DNA of 64,000 bases from Emydura subglobosa (taxonomy: Eukaryota; Chordata; Testudines; Chelidae). Each line of letters begins with the position of its first letter. Positions within the stretch are counted from its first letter, which is position 1. Both the position numbers and the translations under genes were made by a program. Location of the stretch: assembly GCA_007922225.1 (NCBI GenBank), contig ML679962.1, positions 36,409,863-36,473,862 on the forward strand. The letters run 5' to 3'. Shown here in pieces: positions 35,917-48,828 of this stretch. The notes under the pieces are model-generated. The model was not told where the DNA came from. It made no database searches and saw nothing but the letters and a program-made list of their open reading frames with translations.

Positions 35917-38023
35917 TATGGTTCAGTCATTTTGTAAGATATTCAGGGCAGGGACTTGGTTGAGCACGATGCGTGCTGCAGCAATACAAGTAAATAATAT
36001 TAATGATCCAGCGAGTTCAATAGGCAGCTAATCATTTCCCTTATGAGTGTTTTTAGTGCAGTTAAATGATTACCTCTTGTCGTCTTCTCCTGTGATACAA
36101 CATAGAGATTAGCGAAGACTGTCAAAGCTCAGTACAAGGCAAACGTGAGATGACCAGTTCACAAGCTGGATTGGCAGTAGATTGGGCAAGCACAATGCCC
36201 AAGCAAAAAAATAATGCCCATAAAACTGCCCACCACAAGCCAGCATCTGGAAAGCTATTAAACATTGAGACGCTCTGCTTCCGTCCACCCTATCCCAAAT
36301 TTTCCATGAACATTTAAGATAAAACAAATATGAAAAAAGTAAAATGAAACCCATTTGGGGGTTGAAACCAAGCAAATGGACTCCTCCCAGTGGTCACTGA
36401 AAATCTGACTCTGAAGTGCAAGTGGAGATTTCTGCTGACTGCTGAGAATTCTCAGATGCCTCATGCCCCTTTCAAGTTCGAAGACTTGGTGGGAAAAGCG
36501 CAAGCTGGGGGCCTGGGGATCCAGCAATCTAACAGAGTCATTCTAGCCTTCTTTTTCAAGTCTCATAGCTAGAGAGAGATTTATCTTACTGGGGATTATT
36601 TCTTTTCTGCTTGCTAAAGGTCATTCAAGCTATACAGTGACTTGGAGGCATATTTTTCGGTCATTAAGCCCCCTGGAAAAATTGCAGACTGTGTTCTCTA
36701 GTAGCCAAACAGTCCTTAGGGAAGGAAATCCCAGTCCCGAGGATAGAGTTTCTGTATCTGAGGACGCAGCTGAGGATTTCTGCAGAAGAGGGGAGTTGTG
36801 GTGGTGGTGCGCAATTATTTTGTCTACTTTCAGTAATTTCAAGAGCCTATCCGTGATTGTGGGTATTAGTGCAGGGCATAGCTCGTTCTCCACGGGGAGT
36901 TAGAATGAGTACAGCCTGTCAGTTGTGCATTCCCTATTAGGCCAGAGAATGTTGAGGATTATTCCCGAACCTCAGGACGCTCCGGGAAGTGTAGGGGATG
37001 ATAATGAAACACAAGCCAAACGGACCTTCTAATTGTGCACCATTAGCCACTCAGACCGTGGTTCCATGGTAGTTCTCCTGGGCAAACTGGACACAGTGAC
37101 CCAGATGAAGGGGGAGCAGGCACCTCTGCTGTCAGAGATCCTCTAATTGCAAATTTTCTGTGAGAAAATCTCCTGCAAAAGGGAGGGTTTCAGGCGGAAA
37201 CGTTAAACTCCTGCTTTTAGGCTGGAAAACTACAGCCCATAAATCATCAGCAGAGTTTATGGGGCCTCCTTTGTGAGCAGAATCAAGAAGTAAAAATTCT
37301 TTTGGGGGACTTAAGCTCCTAATTATTAACTGTCTGTCCACTAAAGTAAGATAGGGTAGATTCCTTTGGCACTATTCAAACTATGTTCCAGCCTCCCTTC
37401 CTAGGAGTAACCAGAGAGTTTGCATACCAATCAAGTCTCTTTCCCTTGCCAAAGGACTTCTTCTTTTGAGACATGAATGTCGTATTAGACAATTTAACTT
37501 TGATTGACAGCTCTGGCTGCAGTGTTAGAGACCCGGCGCCGAATCTTGCAAATCCATACGTATGCATGTGATCTCCGCGAGTGTCGGGGTCTAATAGCAC
37601 AGGCAAAAGGTGCAGGATCTGCTAGACTAGCCGTATGCTCGCTTTAGTTCCGGCCTGCCAGTGTCTCTCCACTGAGTTTTTGACTAATGCCAGTTAAGAG
37701 GGTTTCCAAAACAACCAGCTCATCGGGATTCTCTGCCTGTCCCTGTGCATAGTTGTATGCGAAATGGTTCTTAGGAGGAGCGAGGGCAAGTTGCTTCATC
37801 GGGCCACCCAAAATAAGGATAAATCTGACTTGACCCCTTCCTCTATGGCAGGTCTCGGAGCTAGAAAATAGTGCATCCAAACGGTAGAGAAACAATGGGT
37901 CTTTAGTCCTCAGTGTGTAAGAATAGGCTACCTTTGATCTGTGTGATAATTCTGTTTATTTGGGGAGAATGCTACTTTTACCACTCGATTACATGGGTAT
38001 GTGAGCATATTAATCGTACATCG

Positions 38024-38313
38024 TTAGGGCCTTGTCTACACGAGCCCTTATGCTGGCAAAACGTTTGTTGCTCGGGGGTTTGAAAAAACACGCCCCCAAG
38101 CGACATAAGCTTTGCTGGCACGTGCGCTCGTGGGCACAGCTCTGTGCTGGCGGGAGATGGTCTCCCGCCGACATAGCTACCGTCGCTCGTTTAATGTGTT
38201 GGGGGGAGAGCTCTCTCCCTTCGACATAACCTGATTGCACAAGGGTGTGTTTTTTCACATCCCCGTGGGACAAAAGTTTTGCCAGCATAAGTGCTAATGT
38301 AGACAAGGCCTAA
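38024..38313. mobile_element. Harbinger-like MITE (GGGCCTTGTCTACA termini)
   Basis: GGGCCTTGTCTACA at 38027-38040 and TGTAGACAAGGCC ending at 38310 are inverted, with flanks TTA and TAA. Further arms such as gctggcaaaacgtttg (left) and caaaagttttgccagc (right), and ggagatggtctccc in the middle, make the whole element an interrupted palindrome. Confidence 0.78.
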
Positions 38314-38545
38314 AATATGATATATATGGCTTGTTTCTCTTCAAGCCTTCGGAACATGCAGCCCTTCCATTTTGTCCTGATGAAGGCAGGTTTCCACCTT
38401 TCTTCTCTTTCAAGAAGGTGACATCTCATGCCCTAGCAACCAGGACAGAAACCCAAGCAAGAACTGGATCCCTCATACCTTCATTAACGTAGCAGCCATC
38501 TCCTACTGTCATTAGGACTTCCGTTTGGACCAGTTTGCACATTTA

Positions 38546-38640
38546 GGGTGGGATTTTCAAAGCACTGAAGTGACTGAGGAGCTCAAGGACTTGGGAGGCC
38601 CAAAATCTTTTTGACTGAGTGGAATTTTTCAAAAGCATCT
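38546..38640. mobile_element. Small MITE (family B copy)
   Basis: tagggtgggattttcaaagc on the left and gaatttttcaaaagcatctt on the right, similar to 5202-5345 and 60280-60350. Confidence 0.45.
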
Positions 38641-39119
38641 TTTAGCTGTTTCCGATATACCTGAGATGTGCTTTTGACCTGCACAGTATCACCTCCGGGG
38701 GCAAAATGAACATCCTATCCATAGGGAGAAAAATATGGTTATGATTTTCATAACCGTGCCGGGGATTTAGCCACAGCGAACTTCTATGTAGGGCTTTGAA
38801 AAATCTCACGCTGTCTCTATTTTCCTCCAAGTAATAGAATTACCTGTGGGCAGCAGTCTTACACACACCAGCAAATGAAGGAGTGTGAGGTTCTTTAGTT
38901 ACTAATTGATATAAGCCAGTCAATGAGCCATTGTTTGTCTGTTTAAAATTAACGTTCCTTTTCTCCCTCCCTCTCCTTTTCACGGAAGAAAGTAGGCTAG
39001 TAATTTAGTAATATTTATGCACAAATATTTTGCCTACCTGTTCTTCCGGAATGAGCACGTTGGTTGAACAAATGCCAGTGTGAAATCCCATGGAGGGCTT
39101 GTGAATTCTATGGTCTAAT

Positions 39120-40020
39120 AGTCCATCCTTTATTAACACCTAGAAGCCCCAGGCAGGAACCAGGCGTTGTATAAACACAGAACTAAATGAAGGTCCCTGC
39201 CCCAAATCGCTAACAATCTAAGTATAAGACAAGGGGCAACATATGGGCATGCCGACAGAGTGGTGGGGGAATCAGTGTGACTAGCAGTGTGGTCTCTGCC
39301 CAACAGCTGCCTAGCTGTGGTCACGTTTTTTGTCGGAGTCCCAGCAAAGGAGAGTGGTGAGGAAGGATTTGAAGGTGGATAATACGTTCGCTCTGTGGCT
39401 GTGTGTGGGGAGTTCTGGCCGAGTATGGGGCGGCGGGAGAAAAAGTACAAAGGGGCTTGTTTGAAAATCTAACAAGTGGGTGATGGAAGCTGGCGTCGTG
39501 GGCCGGTTGGAGGCCAGAGACCCTCGTCTCGAGTCTGAGTGAGAGAGGACAGGTGGGGTGGGGGGATAGACCGTGAAGGACGGTGAAAGTGAAGACCTGT
39601 AGCTTACGTTTGATGTGATAGAGAGCCAGCGGAGGGCAACAAAAAGAGGGTTGATGGGTCAAACCGATGGGCAAGGAGAACCGTTTTTGCAGCCACACAA
39701 GATTGCTTTTGCCGAGGCCAGAGGAAAGGGCGTTGCTGTTACTGAGATGCCAGCTGATGAGAATCTCAGCTGTGCGAATGGATAGGAAAGGCCGCGCCTT
39801 AGAGCTGCGATGTGGCGAGAATTGGAAAGACGTAGCGAGAGCCTGGTCTGAGTCGAAGGCGATGCTCAGGTTACCGGAGCGGGCGGCTGAGCAGGGGCAT
39901 TCCCCAGAGTGCTCAGGAAAGGAAGGTAGCGGGAAGCGGTCATTAAGAGCTCCGTTTCAGCCGTGTTGCCCTGGAGCTGACCAGAGAGAGAGGCTGAGAT
40001 TGTTGTTTGAGGCCTGGAAT
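39120..40020 (-). mobile_element. L2-clade LINE, 3' part with broken ORF2 C-terminus, antisense
   Basis: The minus strand starts inside the reverse transcriptase thumb (complement of agctccgtttcagccgtgtt, expected KTELL-type region, near 39950). It runs through a stretch reading LYHIKRKLQVFTFTVLHGLS (about 39625-39566) and PLVRFSNKPLCTFSPAAP (about 39485-39425), and ends in an L2-type tail (gattgttagc, ggggcagggaccttc, acaacgcctgg, 39220-39140). Frameshifts and stops interrupt it. The plus-strand ORF at 39667-40197 is only the complement of this element. The clade call comes from remembered consensus. Confidence 0.65.
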
Positions 40021-41962
40021 AGAGAGCACTCAACCCCACCCCCCTTCACCCCTGCACTCCAAGGCCCCGTCGTATTCTCATCCCCCCCTTGCAGCACCTG
40101 GATCAGGACGTTGCTGTGGACAGCAGCACCATGTGACTCAGCTCTGTCCCTTTACCTTCCTTTCCCCGAAACCTTCCGTGAGCTTGGTCTTGCTTGACCC
40201 GTGTGAACTGCTCTTCTGGGCTGACTAAGGTTTCGATCGGAGGCAGATGTACCAAAACACTGTGAGAGGCTGGTCCCGGACCCACCAGAGACAGGAAGTG
40301 CCGGAAAGCTCCTGGGGCCATACCCTTAGGAGGTTTCTAGCATAATTTTTGTTGCCCTGAGACCTTTCAATAATTAAGTAAACTTCTGGGTGCTTTTCTA
40401 AACTCGGCCTCCCTGCTCTTTGAGGTTTGCCCACCCCGACAACTGTTGCTGTGATGCTGGTATGATTTAAGCCTATATTTCTTCAAACTACGTCGAAGAG
40501 CTCTTCCCATGTCGGTAAGTGCTAACACATGTTTGAAAACAGGACAGAGGAACAGCTTTCTGCCCTGCCCTCCCTTCCTGACTTCATATTCAGTAAATGT
40601 GTTAACACTATGTATTTATCACTTTCTCAACACTTTTGGCAAAAGATCATTAAACTACAGTTTGTTTTTCCCTGGTGGAAATTACAAATGTGGTATATGC
40701 AATAAAGGAAGTGAACGCATATTAGAAGTATTGAGGCACTTTTTTTGGGTGGAGGGGGGAAGGTTAGAATGTGGCATAGCTGCGGATTGTTTGCTTTAGA
40801 GATGAAACCAGGGCTGTGGAGTGTGTGTGTCTTTTCTCCACATTCCTTTTATCTGTCCGGTTCAAACTCCACAACATTATTTCATATTGTAGAACCAGCT
40901 GCAGGGTGGAGCCTGATCCCCAAATGCACCTTTGAGAACAGCACAAAGACATTGTGTGGTTTAAAAAAAAAAATACCCTTAGTGGTAAAGTAGAATATAA
41001 GGGTGACTTCCGTGGGAGCAGAGTTAGGCATTTGAAAATCTGTGCTTCATCTTAGAGAGACACACACACAAAATGTGAACGCAGGTTATCTGCCAACTAT
41101 ATTTTAATATATAAACAATGCTATTCTGCACACAATAGAAAATATAGTCACCCTTAAAGCCAGAAGATTAAGGGTTTAGAAATGACATCGCATCCCTAAT
41201 TCATAGTACTTGGTACATTTTAAAAATACACTCTAAGCACTGGGTGCTGAATTGTGTAAAGTGTTCACTGACTTTGGAACAATGGAGTGTGTCCACTTTG
41301 CGTGCTCAAGCCCTATTTTTAATGTGCACTGGTTAATTGCATGTCTCGCTTGTATTTATTTACACCATTAACTTGGACATGCAAAGAGGCACACGTTTAA
41401 AGACCAGTTGAAAACGTGGTCCTAAAACACCTAATCTTTAATTCTTGGTGTATATACATCTTAACATGTTCAAAGGTCTTTGCAAACATACAAGTGCAGT
41501 GTGTTGGCTTCCTCTCCTCCCTGGGGTAACACAATTTGAACAAAGCACATCCAATGAGTGAATTTGCCCACATCCTCCCAACATGTGCTTAGACCTAATT
41601 CATTAATGGATTGAAAGTGCTTTGAAATCCTTGGCTGGAAGATGCTGTTCAAATGCAAGTACTACTCTCTGCCGTGCGGAGGTAGTCTCCTGTAACGTAA
41701 ATAGAAGATGCTTTCTGTAACACATTTATATGATTCCTAATGATTAGAACATTTTGGGCAAAACTTTTGCATCAGTAGTGCACTCTTAAGTTTTTAGGCT
41801 ATAAATGGGACTTTTAGGAAGAAGAAAGAAACCCTTTATTTGGAACTGGATCTGCCCTATTTAAACGCTCTCCCTGGAAGGATGTCAGTTCTTTCTGTTT
41901 TTCTTCAACTGTTCTGTCATATCCAGTCCATCTGAGTGAACCCTTCGGAGCACTGTTTAGCT

Positions 41963-42040
41963 TTTTCTTTGGGTCAATCCTGCAAATCCTTACCTGCTTG
42001 AGTCAGTCCCCTTGAAGTCAGTGGGATTACTCTCATGAAG
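41963..42040. mobile_element. Half of a palindromic MITE (caatcctgcaaa type)
   Basis: gtcaatcctgcaaatcctta followed by ccttgaagtcagtgggatta; resembles 17444-17515 and 59983-60115. Confidence 0.4.
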
Positions 42041-43129
42041 AAGTGGTGTAGAACTGGGCTGCTTGTGTTTTTGGTGCCCTTGGATTCAGCCATCGGCTTT
42101 AACAGGCCTTCTGAAAGGAAAGGATGTTTAAATGTTAGCAGGAGTTAAAACTGGATGTAGTAGAGCGGTAAGAGCTACTGAGGAGCCGTTGCATGAGCCC
42201 CAGCCCTGTGCCTTCCTTGAGAGATCAAGTGGGGACCCATCAATGCCAGGTTCCCCTGCTCATCTCCTCCCCCCTTCCCCCCGGATAGGGCTTTCCTGCC
42301 ATGCCTAAAAGACTGGGCAAGTATCAAGCTGTCATCCCTCGCTACCACTGCTGCAGGTCACCAGGTTCTCCCAGCTTCCCTTGAGGATCGCCATGTCTCC
42401 TTACCACCTCCATATCCTCTTCTTAGCAGATGGTGGTGGAGTGACAAGAGGGACAGCAACCCAGAAGAACCAGCAGGCAGTTCGTCCACCATGTATTTAG
42501 TTCTATTTCTAAGGCTGGAAGGTTTTGCAGTGTGCCCAGGTCAAAATGTATCATGGTGTTCCTACTGCAGATGAATGTGGCCACTGTCCCTGAGGGTCGG
42601 GAGCTCGGCTTTTCTAATAGGGGAGATTTTTACCCGAAAGAGTGGCTTCTTTACCATACAGGCCCCTCAGATACAGCCAAATTCTGGCAGGCATCTCAGC
42701 CCCCCTCACATGGCATCAGGCCGACAAACATATAAAATGCCATCTGACCCCCCAAAGTGCTTCCTCACGCTTCCACAAGTAATGCCAGTGCGGGTAGACA
42801 GCATGGTCGGCGTGGCCGCCTAGAAATCACATGTCCTATGGGGTTCTGCATAGGGGTGCGGAAAGAGAGGGAGTGGGACTCATCTGTTTAAATGTAGCTA
42901 CCTGGGGCTGGTGTTTTTGGAGTAATTGGGAAAAACCCAGTCCTGTTCCAGAGGAAAATATCCCCTGTCTTGGGTGGAGGAAAGCTTCCTATCTGTGTGT
43001 GCACCACCAACCAAGGGAGAGATGAACACCAGGATTTACACGGCAGAGTGTGCTCCTACACCCAGAAATACCTCGCTCATCTTCAGTCAATGAGTTGTTC
43101 CAGTGATCAACCTCTGGAAACAGTGAACG

Positions 43130-44090
43130 TAGTGCCCTGCAATCCCTCTCGGAGTCTGGACCCAGGGCGTGAGGTGGTGAATGGATGACCTCTTGCCGAG
43201 TTCGGCGAGATCCCTGCTCTGTGTCGTCTCACCTTCTCCACTGCTCCCAAGGACCGTATGCAAGACAGGAAGAGGAGAGCAACGGTGGTGCTGTTTGTGC
43301 CTTTCTGCCTGAGGAGACTCTGGCACTCAGGCTTGATTAACCTCACATTGGGTCTCTGGATGTCTGTAATCACAAGACCAAATCACCATATGGGACCAGA
43401 CAGATGTAAAGTGCATAGTGGGGTGAAGTGATTGTTCCGTCCATGGACTCCGAAAGAGAAGTAAAGCTATCGAACGGATTCTGCTGACTAGTGCGAAGTT
43501 CATCGTTTGTCCTCCATGTTACACTGGTGAAACCGAACCTCGAGTTCCCCCGTGCTTTGTAGTGCATGTGTGGGAGCATCCAAGCACAAAGGTCAAACCT
43601 CTGTAGCACGGTGCTCTTAGCATGTTCCAGTTTGTATATTAAATGCTTCCTTGGACATCAACTGTATCCCAATCCTGGAAGATTATGGAGCATGACCTCG
43701 GACTCTCATTCTGCTCCTGACAGCAGAACCAGATTGTATCTGTGACGTGATGGTGTTACGCTTCCTGTCCAATGAAGTAGGCTGCCCCATGGCTACTGTC
43801 TCTAATCAGATGAGGTTGGAGTCTCCTTTAATGAGAACAGTATGGTTCTTTTAATTCAAGCTGGTAGTCCACACTTCTGTCATAGCATTCATTCCCAAAG
43901 GAAATTCAAGAAATATTCCTCCTTTGGTTAAGTATCAAAGGAGCACTGATGATCTCAGGGCAGAGAAGTCTTGTCTCCTGTGTCGAGATCTGCTGGACGG
44001 CCATTAGTTCACCTGATTCTGCATACTGGTCGTCCAGACTTAGACAATGCAACTTCCTTTGTTTTGTTGGAAGTCTTCTCTATGTCTGCA
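43130..44090 (+). mobile_element. Decayed DIRS-like (tyrosine recombinase) retrotransposon fragment
   Basis: Three blocks lie in the order expected of DIRS-type elements. First, SRSLDPGREVVNG, then AEFGEIP (about 43148-43214), resembles the RNase H end SLDPEVV...FG.P.VDLFA. Second, KDRMQDRKRRATVVLFVPFC then LRRLWHSGLINLTLGLW (about 43251-43360) resembles the RATVVL.APFWPRR.WF..LI.L conserved after RNase H. Third, about 600 bp on, EICWTAISSP (from 43985) with tactggtcgtccagacttag aligns at DNA level with the recombinase C-terminus EICRAATWSS...HY.LD. Frameshifts and stops are present throughout. Boundaries and subgroup (DIRS1 or Ngaro) are undetermined. Assigned from memory of the families. 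Confidence 0.5.
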
Positions 44091-45470
44091 CGCCCAGAGG
44101 AAGATGGAAATCATATTTATATATACACTCTACCTTGTTCTGGATGTGCATATTTAAAGGATAATTCTGTTTCCCACCCTGGAGGCACATCGCAGTGAAA
44201 ATCCCATTGAAACGGATCTGAGTGTCTTAGCAGGAAGAAGAAGATGTATCCATGCTTACCTGAAAACGTCTTTTTTTTTTTGCGTACTAAGATTCACAGA
44301 TTTGGCCCACCCTGGAGACAAACGGGTTATCCAAAAATAGATGTGGAAATTGACAACATCAAAGGAGTTGGGTTTGTCGCTATCCTTAGACGGAATTTAC
44401 CATGCTCTGCAGTAGGAGAAATTGTTTGTCCCCTGACCCCCATCCCAAGTACATTTAACACCATCTGTAATTCAGGAAGGTAGATTTGAATGATCGTGGC
44501 TGGGAAAGTTCTATTTTCGAGGGAACTTCAGGAGATGGACATTTCCCTTCCGCAAGTGACTGCTGGGTCTGGTTCTGCCCCCAAGCTGCTAGCAGACTGC
44601 TGTACCCATGGTAACTGATCTGTGGGCCTTAGTAGTTGAAGAAAGACATTTTTAAGTAAACAGATACATTTTCCTATTCTTCCTTACAGTGCATAAAGGC
44701 AGGCAGGAAAGCATTGTTTAAAAAGGAAATTTATTTTCTTCCGGATTTTTACTTTGGAAATATCAGAAATGTCTTCCCTGCTGCTTCGGGATGTGTCAGT
44801 GCACTTTCCCCCAAATGTTAGTCACTGAAATTTAAATAAATGCTAATGAAAACAAAAAGAAGCCAGAGTTCTAAACAATCTGTCTGTAAATCCATTCTCT
44901 TTCTATTTCTCCACTTTTCGTCTATTGACTTTTGAGATGTGACCATTTCTCTAGTCATGCAGGATAGGTAAGTCTTACGTTTCTAATGGTTTACTTAAAA
45001 AATAGCTTTTTGCTTTTAGGACAACCTTTTTGGGTCTTCATCCGTCACAAACGAATCCCTGCGGCCTACTCCAGCACAGCTGCCATACGTCAGACAATGG
45101 TTCTGGTAGCAAAATACCAGTGCCTGATGGCAGTGATGATGCATTCCACCAAAGCAAACTCCCTTTTGCTTCGCCCAGGCCATCTTATCTCATTGAATGT
45201 TTAAAGCAGTATTTGCATCCGTAGGCTGCAGCCAAGTTGGTTTGTTAAGTAAATTGTACAACCAGAAGAATTTAGCTGGAAATAAATCTACAGGTGAACG
45301 TTTTAAAAGCTTGACAGGCACCGCTTTGATTGATGGTGTGTGCAGTAGTTAAGCTCTATTGACAGTGTAATCATGTGCTTGCCCATAGGTGACAGCAATC
45401 AGTAAATCCAGGGCATCGTGCATATTGCATGCCTTTATAGTGATCAGGGCTGCGGTTCATTTATGTTTTA

Positions 45471-45790
45471 GCAGGTTTGCAGCAGTGGCAGCTCGTGACC
45501 TTTTTGGCAGGCGAGGTGCAAATTGCAGAAGTTATTTCCACCCCTGCCCCATGTATAATTAAAAAGCTATTCCCTGCTTGATAATGAAGAAGCAGCAGGT
45601 GGACCTGGGAACGACAGACCCACTGCCAGCGCTGCAGCTCCCCAGGCCAGTGCAGGGGTAGAGCACCACGTGGGCCTGGGCCTCGGCGGTGACTCCTGGC
45701 ACACGTGCACAGGGCCTGCCTCATGAGGGAGGGCGCTGGGACGGCACGGGGTGCAAGCCCCATTCCTGGTCCCCCTGAAGCCTGGGTTTA
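45471..45790. mobile_element. GC-rich insertion, possible hAT remnant
   Basis: gcagtggcagctcgtgacct at the left resembles turtle hAT starts (cag-gcagctc). The interior is GC- and CpG-rich against AT-rich flanks. No matching right terminus or duplication was found. Confidence 0.35.
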
Positions 45791-45840
45791 ACTGCTGCAA
45801 TCCCAAAGAACTGTTTCAAAGGACTACCTTGTCTCCATTA

Positions 45841-46050
45841 GGGTTGTAGCCACTGATACAGTCGCACTCGTGCCAATCCCTAGTGTAGACGTGTTGCACT
45901 GATGTAACTTGTTGTTTTCACCAGAGCAGCTTACCTCTGTTCTGAGCTGCACCCGTGCGAGTCCTCGTTCACACTAGTGCAGCGCACCCTTCATTAGCGG
46001 TTTGCACTGGTGTAGCTACTGCAGGGGCTAAGACCCCACTGTAGAGCAGA
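45841..46050. mobile_element. Possible MITE with tagtgtagac motifs
   Basis: Includes ccctagtgtagacgtgttgc, gcaacactgatgtaa-like and cactagtgcagcgc stretches typical of palindromic MITEs ending in gtctacactag. Clear ends were not found. Confidence 0.35.
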
Positions 46051-48600
46051 CCTATGTGTAAACTGTGCACACAACGGCACTGGAGGGAGCAGTAGTGGAG
46101 TGAAGTGGATAAAGAATTTAAAACAGCAGGTTGGAGGTGGTACCTTTCTTAACTAAAAACAGAGTTAAACTCGGCCATCGCTCCAAGCATTGCACTTACT
46201 TCAGGGCACAGGGAGATGGCAAACCGGCTCCTGGATTGCAGAGACAGGATGTGTGTTTATTCCTTAAAAAGACTGTCGGAGTTTGCAATGTCAAATTCTG
46301 ATCTTCCTCTCCCCTTGAAGTAATTCGCTTGGATAGAAAACCGGGGAACGCTGCAGCTTCACTTCCCACCAATATCGTCGTCTCCATTTTTGCCAATTCA
46401 TAGGTGGAGAGGGATAAACTCTCTTTTTTTGTAAATGAAATAAGAGATCCTTTAGGAGTAGAGAGAGCCTGACATCTCGCTGGCTAGCAGACCTTCTGAG
46501 AGAGCAGAGAAGAATGATTTGTTGTCCATGAAAAATGTTTGCATTTGAGAGCGTTTCACAGGAAATCTGTCAGTGTGATAATTTAATGAGTACAGACTGC
46601 TTGCACCACAGCTGTAAAACATGCGTTTACAATGCTGTAAAATGAGAACCTAATCTTTTGTGTGTAGGTTTTGTTTGAGAACAAGTCAATTTCTAACACA
46701 AACGAGAGGTGGTAATTTATTTTGCCGAGCAAACAGTCAAGATTGAAGAGAGGAACCTGCCATTTCTTTTCTCAAGGTTGCAAGGTTAACTCTAGGTTAT
46801 GCTGCAGTTTGTTAATCAGTGGATAGCTTATTTCTACAAGAGGCAGGATTAATATTTAACTAGTTGTAGTAAATTGCTGTTAGGGAGACCGTTTAAGAAC
46901 TAGAAAAAGAACTGCGGAAGACGGGACTTCCCTGACTATTGCAAAAATCCTCACCCTTTTGCAGGGAGAGAGAAAAAGCTGAATGTTTCCCGTTTTCGTT
47001 CCAAACTAATTACTTCCAGGGGAGAGGAAGAGCAGAACTGTGCATTGCAAACTCTTATGTTTTACTCGCTACTGGCATGGGATATATCTTTAATTAATCC
47101 TCCGCTGCTAAATAAATTACACTGCTAATACCATGGGCCTGGCACAAAAAGGCTGAAAAGAAAACGTCTCTGCTAAAACGTTATAGATGTTCTCAGTTCC
47201 TTAGTCTCAGGAACTTCAATGGCTATCCAGCTGGTACAGCAGCCGCAGTTACCCTGTAGTTTGTTCTTGGTTTCATCCCTAAGTCTCCTGTCACTGCCAG
47301 CCCTCTGACATCTTTCCTTCCGTTCTCTTTACAGCGGTGTTCGTCATCCCTCGTTCAGACTGGCTTCTTACATCCTTTCTTTCTACTGTACCCTCATGCG
47401 GTTCAGCACCTCCGTTGTCATAAGTGAAGCTCCGTGTCATCAAAGCTGCTTCCTTGAACCTCAGTGCCTTTAAACCAGCCTATGCTCCCAAATGTCTGAT
47501 GCGCAACCCGCACTCTAAATATACATGTAACCAAATACTACGGCATGCCTGGGATTGATTATTTGTGGCTGCAGAGCCCTTTGTTTTGCAGGACTAGCCA
47601 CTCAATCAGGGATTCACGTATCTTAATATATGACATCTGTTGCTTTTATCTTTTCTCTTGTTAATGCCCTTTAATTGCGAGGCAGTCCATTAGTTTTACA
47701 TGGGCAACTTAGCGTCCAAAGTATCTGTTGAAATTTCAATAGGTCTCTCAAGGCCATTTTTTTCCAGAGCTGTCATCTTGTTTTAGGTCGCTCTGCATAT
47801 ATACCAAGATGATATTCACGAGGGGCTCTGTTGTGGATTTCGTTGCGGTAGGTGAGGCCTGCAGTTGCAGCCTATTCATTCCAGCGTTCTCGCTCAGCCA
47901 TCGGGGTGGAATAACCCACAGATACGTTTTCCCCCTATTTCTACCCACCCCTCGCGCCACTTAGGGCTGCCGTGTCTGCGGGTTCTGCACACGCCGATCT
48001 TTTGCTTCTCATGCTCAAGCCGAGTGCTGAAAGTTGAAGTGCAGCCTCGTAAGGACTCTGGATTTTCAGTGCCTCTCCTGGCAGTGAAATGGCAGTGTAG
48101 AATGGCGTATTCTGGGGATGCTAAATGTTAGTCAGCATTACAGACAATAAGAAAGCTACCTGCACTCACCCAGTGCCTTTCAGTTGAGGATTTCAACACT
48201 CTTCCTGGAAGTGGTTGGTTGGTGTTTGGAAATGTACTACTTGTAGTGTTGCGGTGCTCTCATTTCCTTTCTTCACCTTCCTTTTAGCCAAGGGAAAGTT
48301 ATTACTGTTTGGAAGGTTGCAGCTAGGCAGGCGTTTGCTGCTAGCTGTGATTACATTTCTCATTCTAATGGATGTAGCTGGGAACAAAACCACCTGGATT
48401 CTCCCCCAAGTGGAAACAGTTGCATGTTTCTGAACTGCCGTATGCCCCAATGAGACAAGACTTGAAAAAATTCTGGATATTTCTAAAGAAATCCAGCTTC
48501 AATTTGGAGTGTGAGAAATAAAATGAATTTGAGCAGGAGAATAAGTAGGCCAAGCTGGTATGAATTCATCAGTGATTTTTTTTTCTGGCTCAGAACAATC

Positions 48601-48828
48601 CTCTGTGTTAGGGGTGGCCAAACCATGGCTGGTGAGCTGCATGCTGCTCTTTTACAGTTAAAGTGCAGCTTGCGGAGCCCCCTATTACGCCCCCTCTTTC
48701 TCCACCTACCAGACTGGGGTGGGGAGCTTGGAGCTTCTGCCCTGCGGCCGGATGGTGGGGCTAGAGGATTCTGCCCAGTGGGGAGGGTTGGGGCGGTGGG
48801 GGAGGCAGTAGGTTTGGCTACTCTGTGC
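48601..48828. mobile_element. 212-bp hAT-type MITE (taggggtggccaaacc)
   Basis: Left terminus taggggtggccaaacc (48609) and right terminus ggtttggcta (ending 48820) are inverted, with a 6-base gap in the right copy. Flanks CTCTGTGT (48601-48608) and CTCTGTGC (48821-48828) agree at 7 of 8. ggtgagctgcatgctgctct follows the left end as in a turtle hAT family I remember. The interior is GC-rich. Confidence 0.8.

Noticed and set aside
39667..40197. 176-codon plus-strand ORF
   Set aside because: Largely complementary to an antisense L2-type LINE; its composition follows the element.
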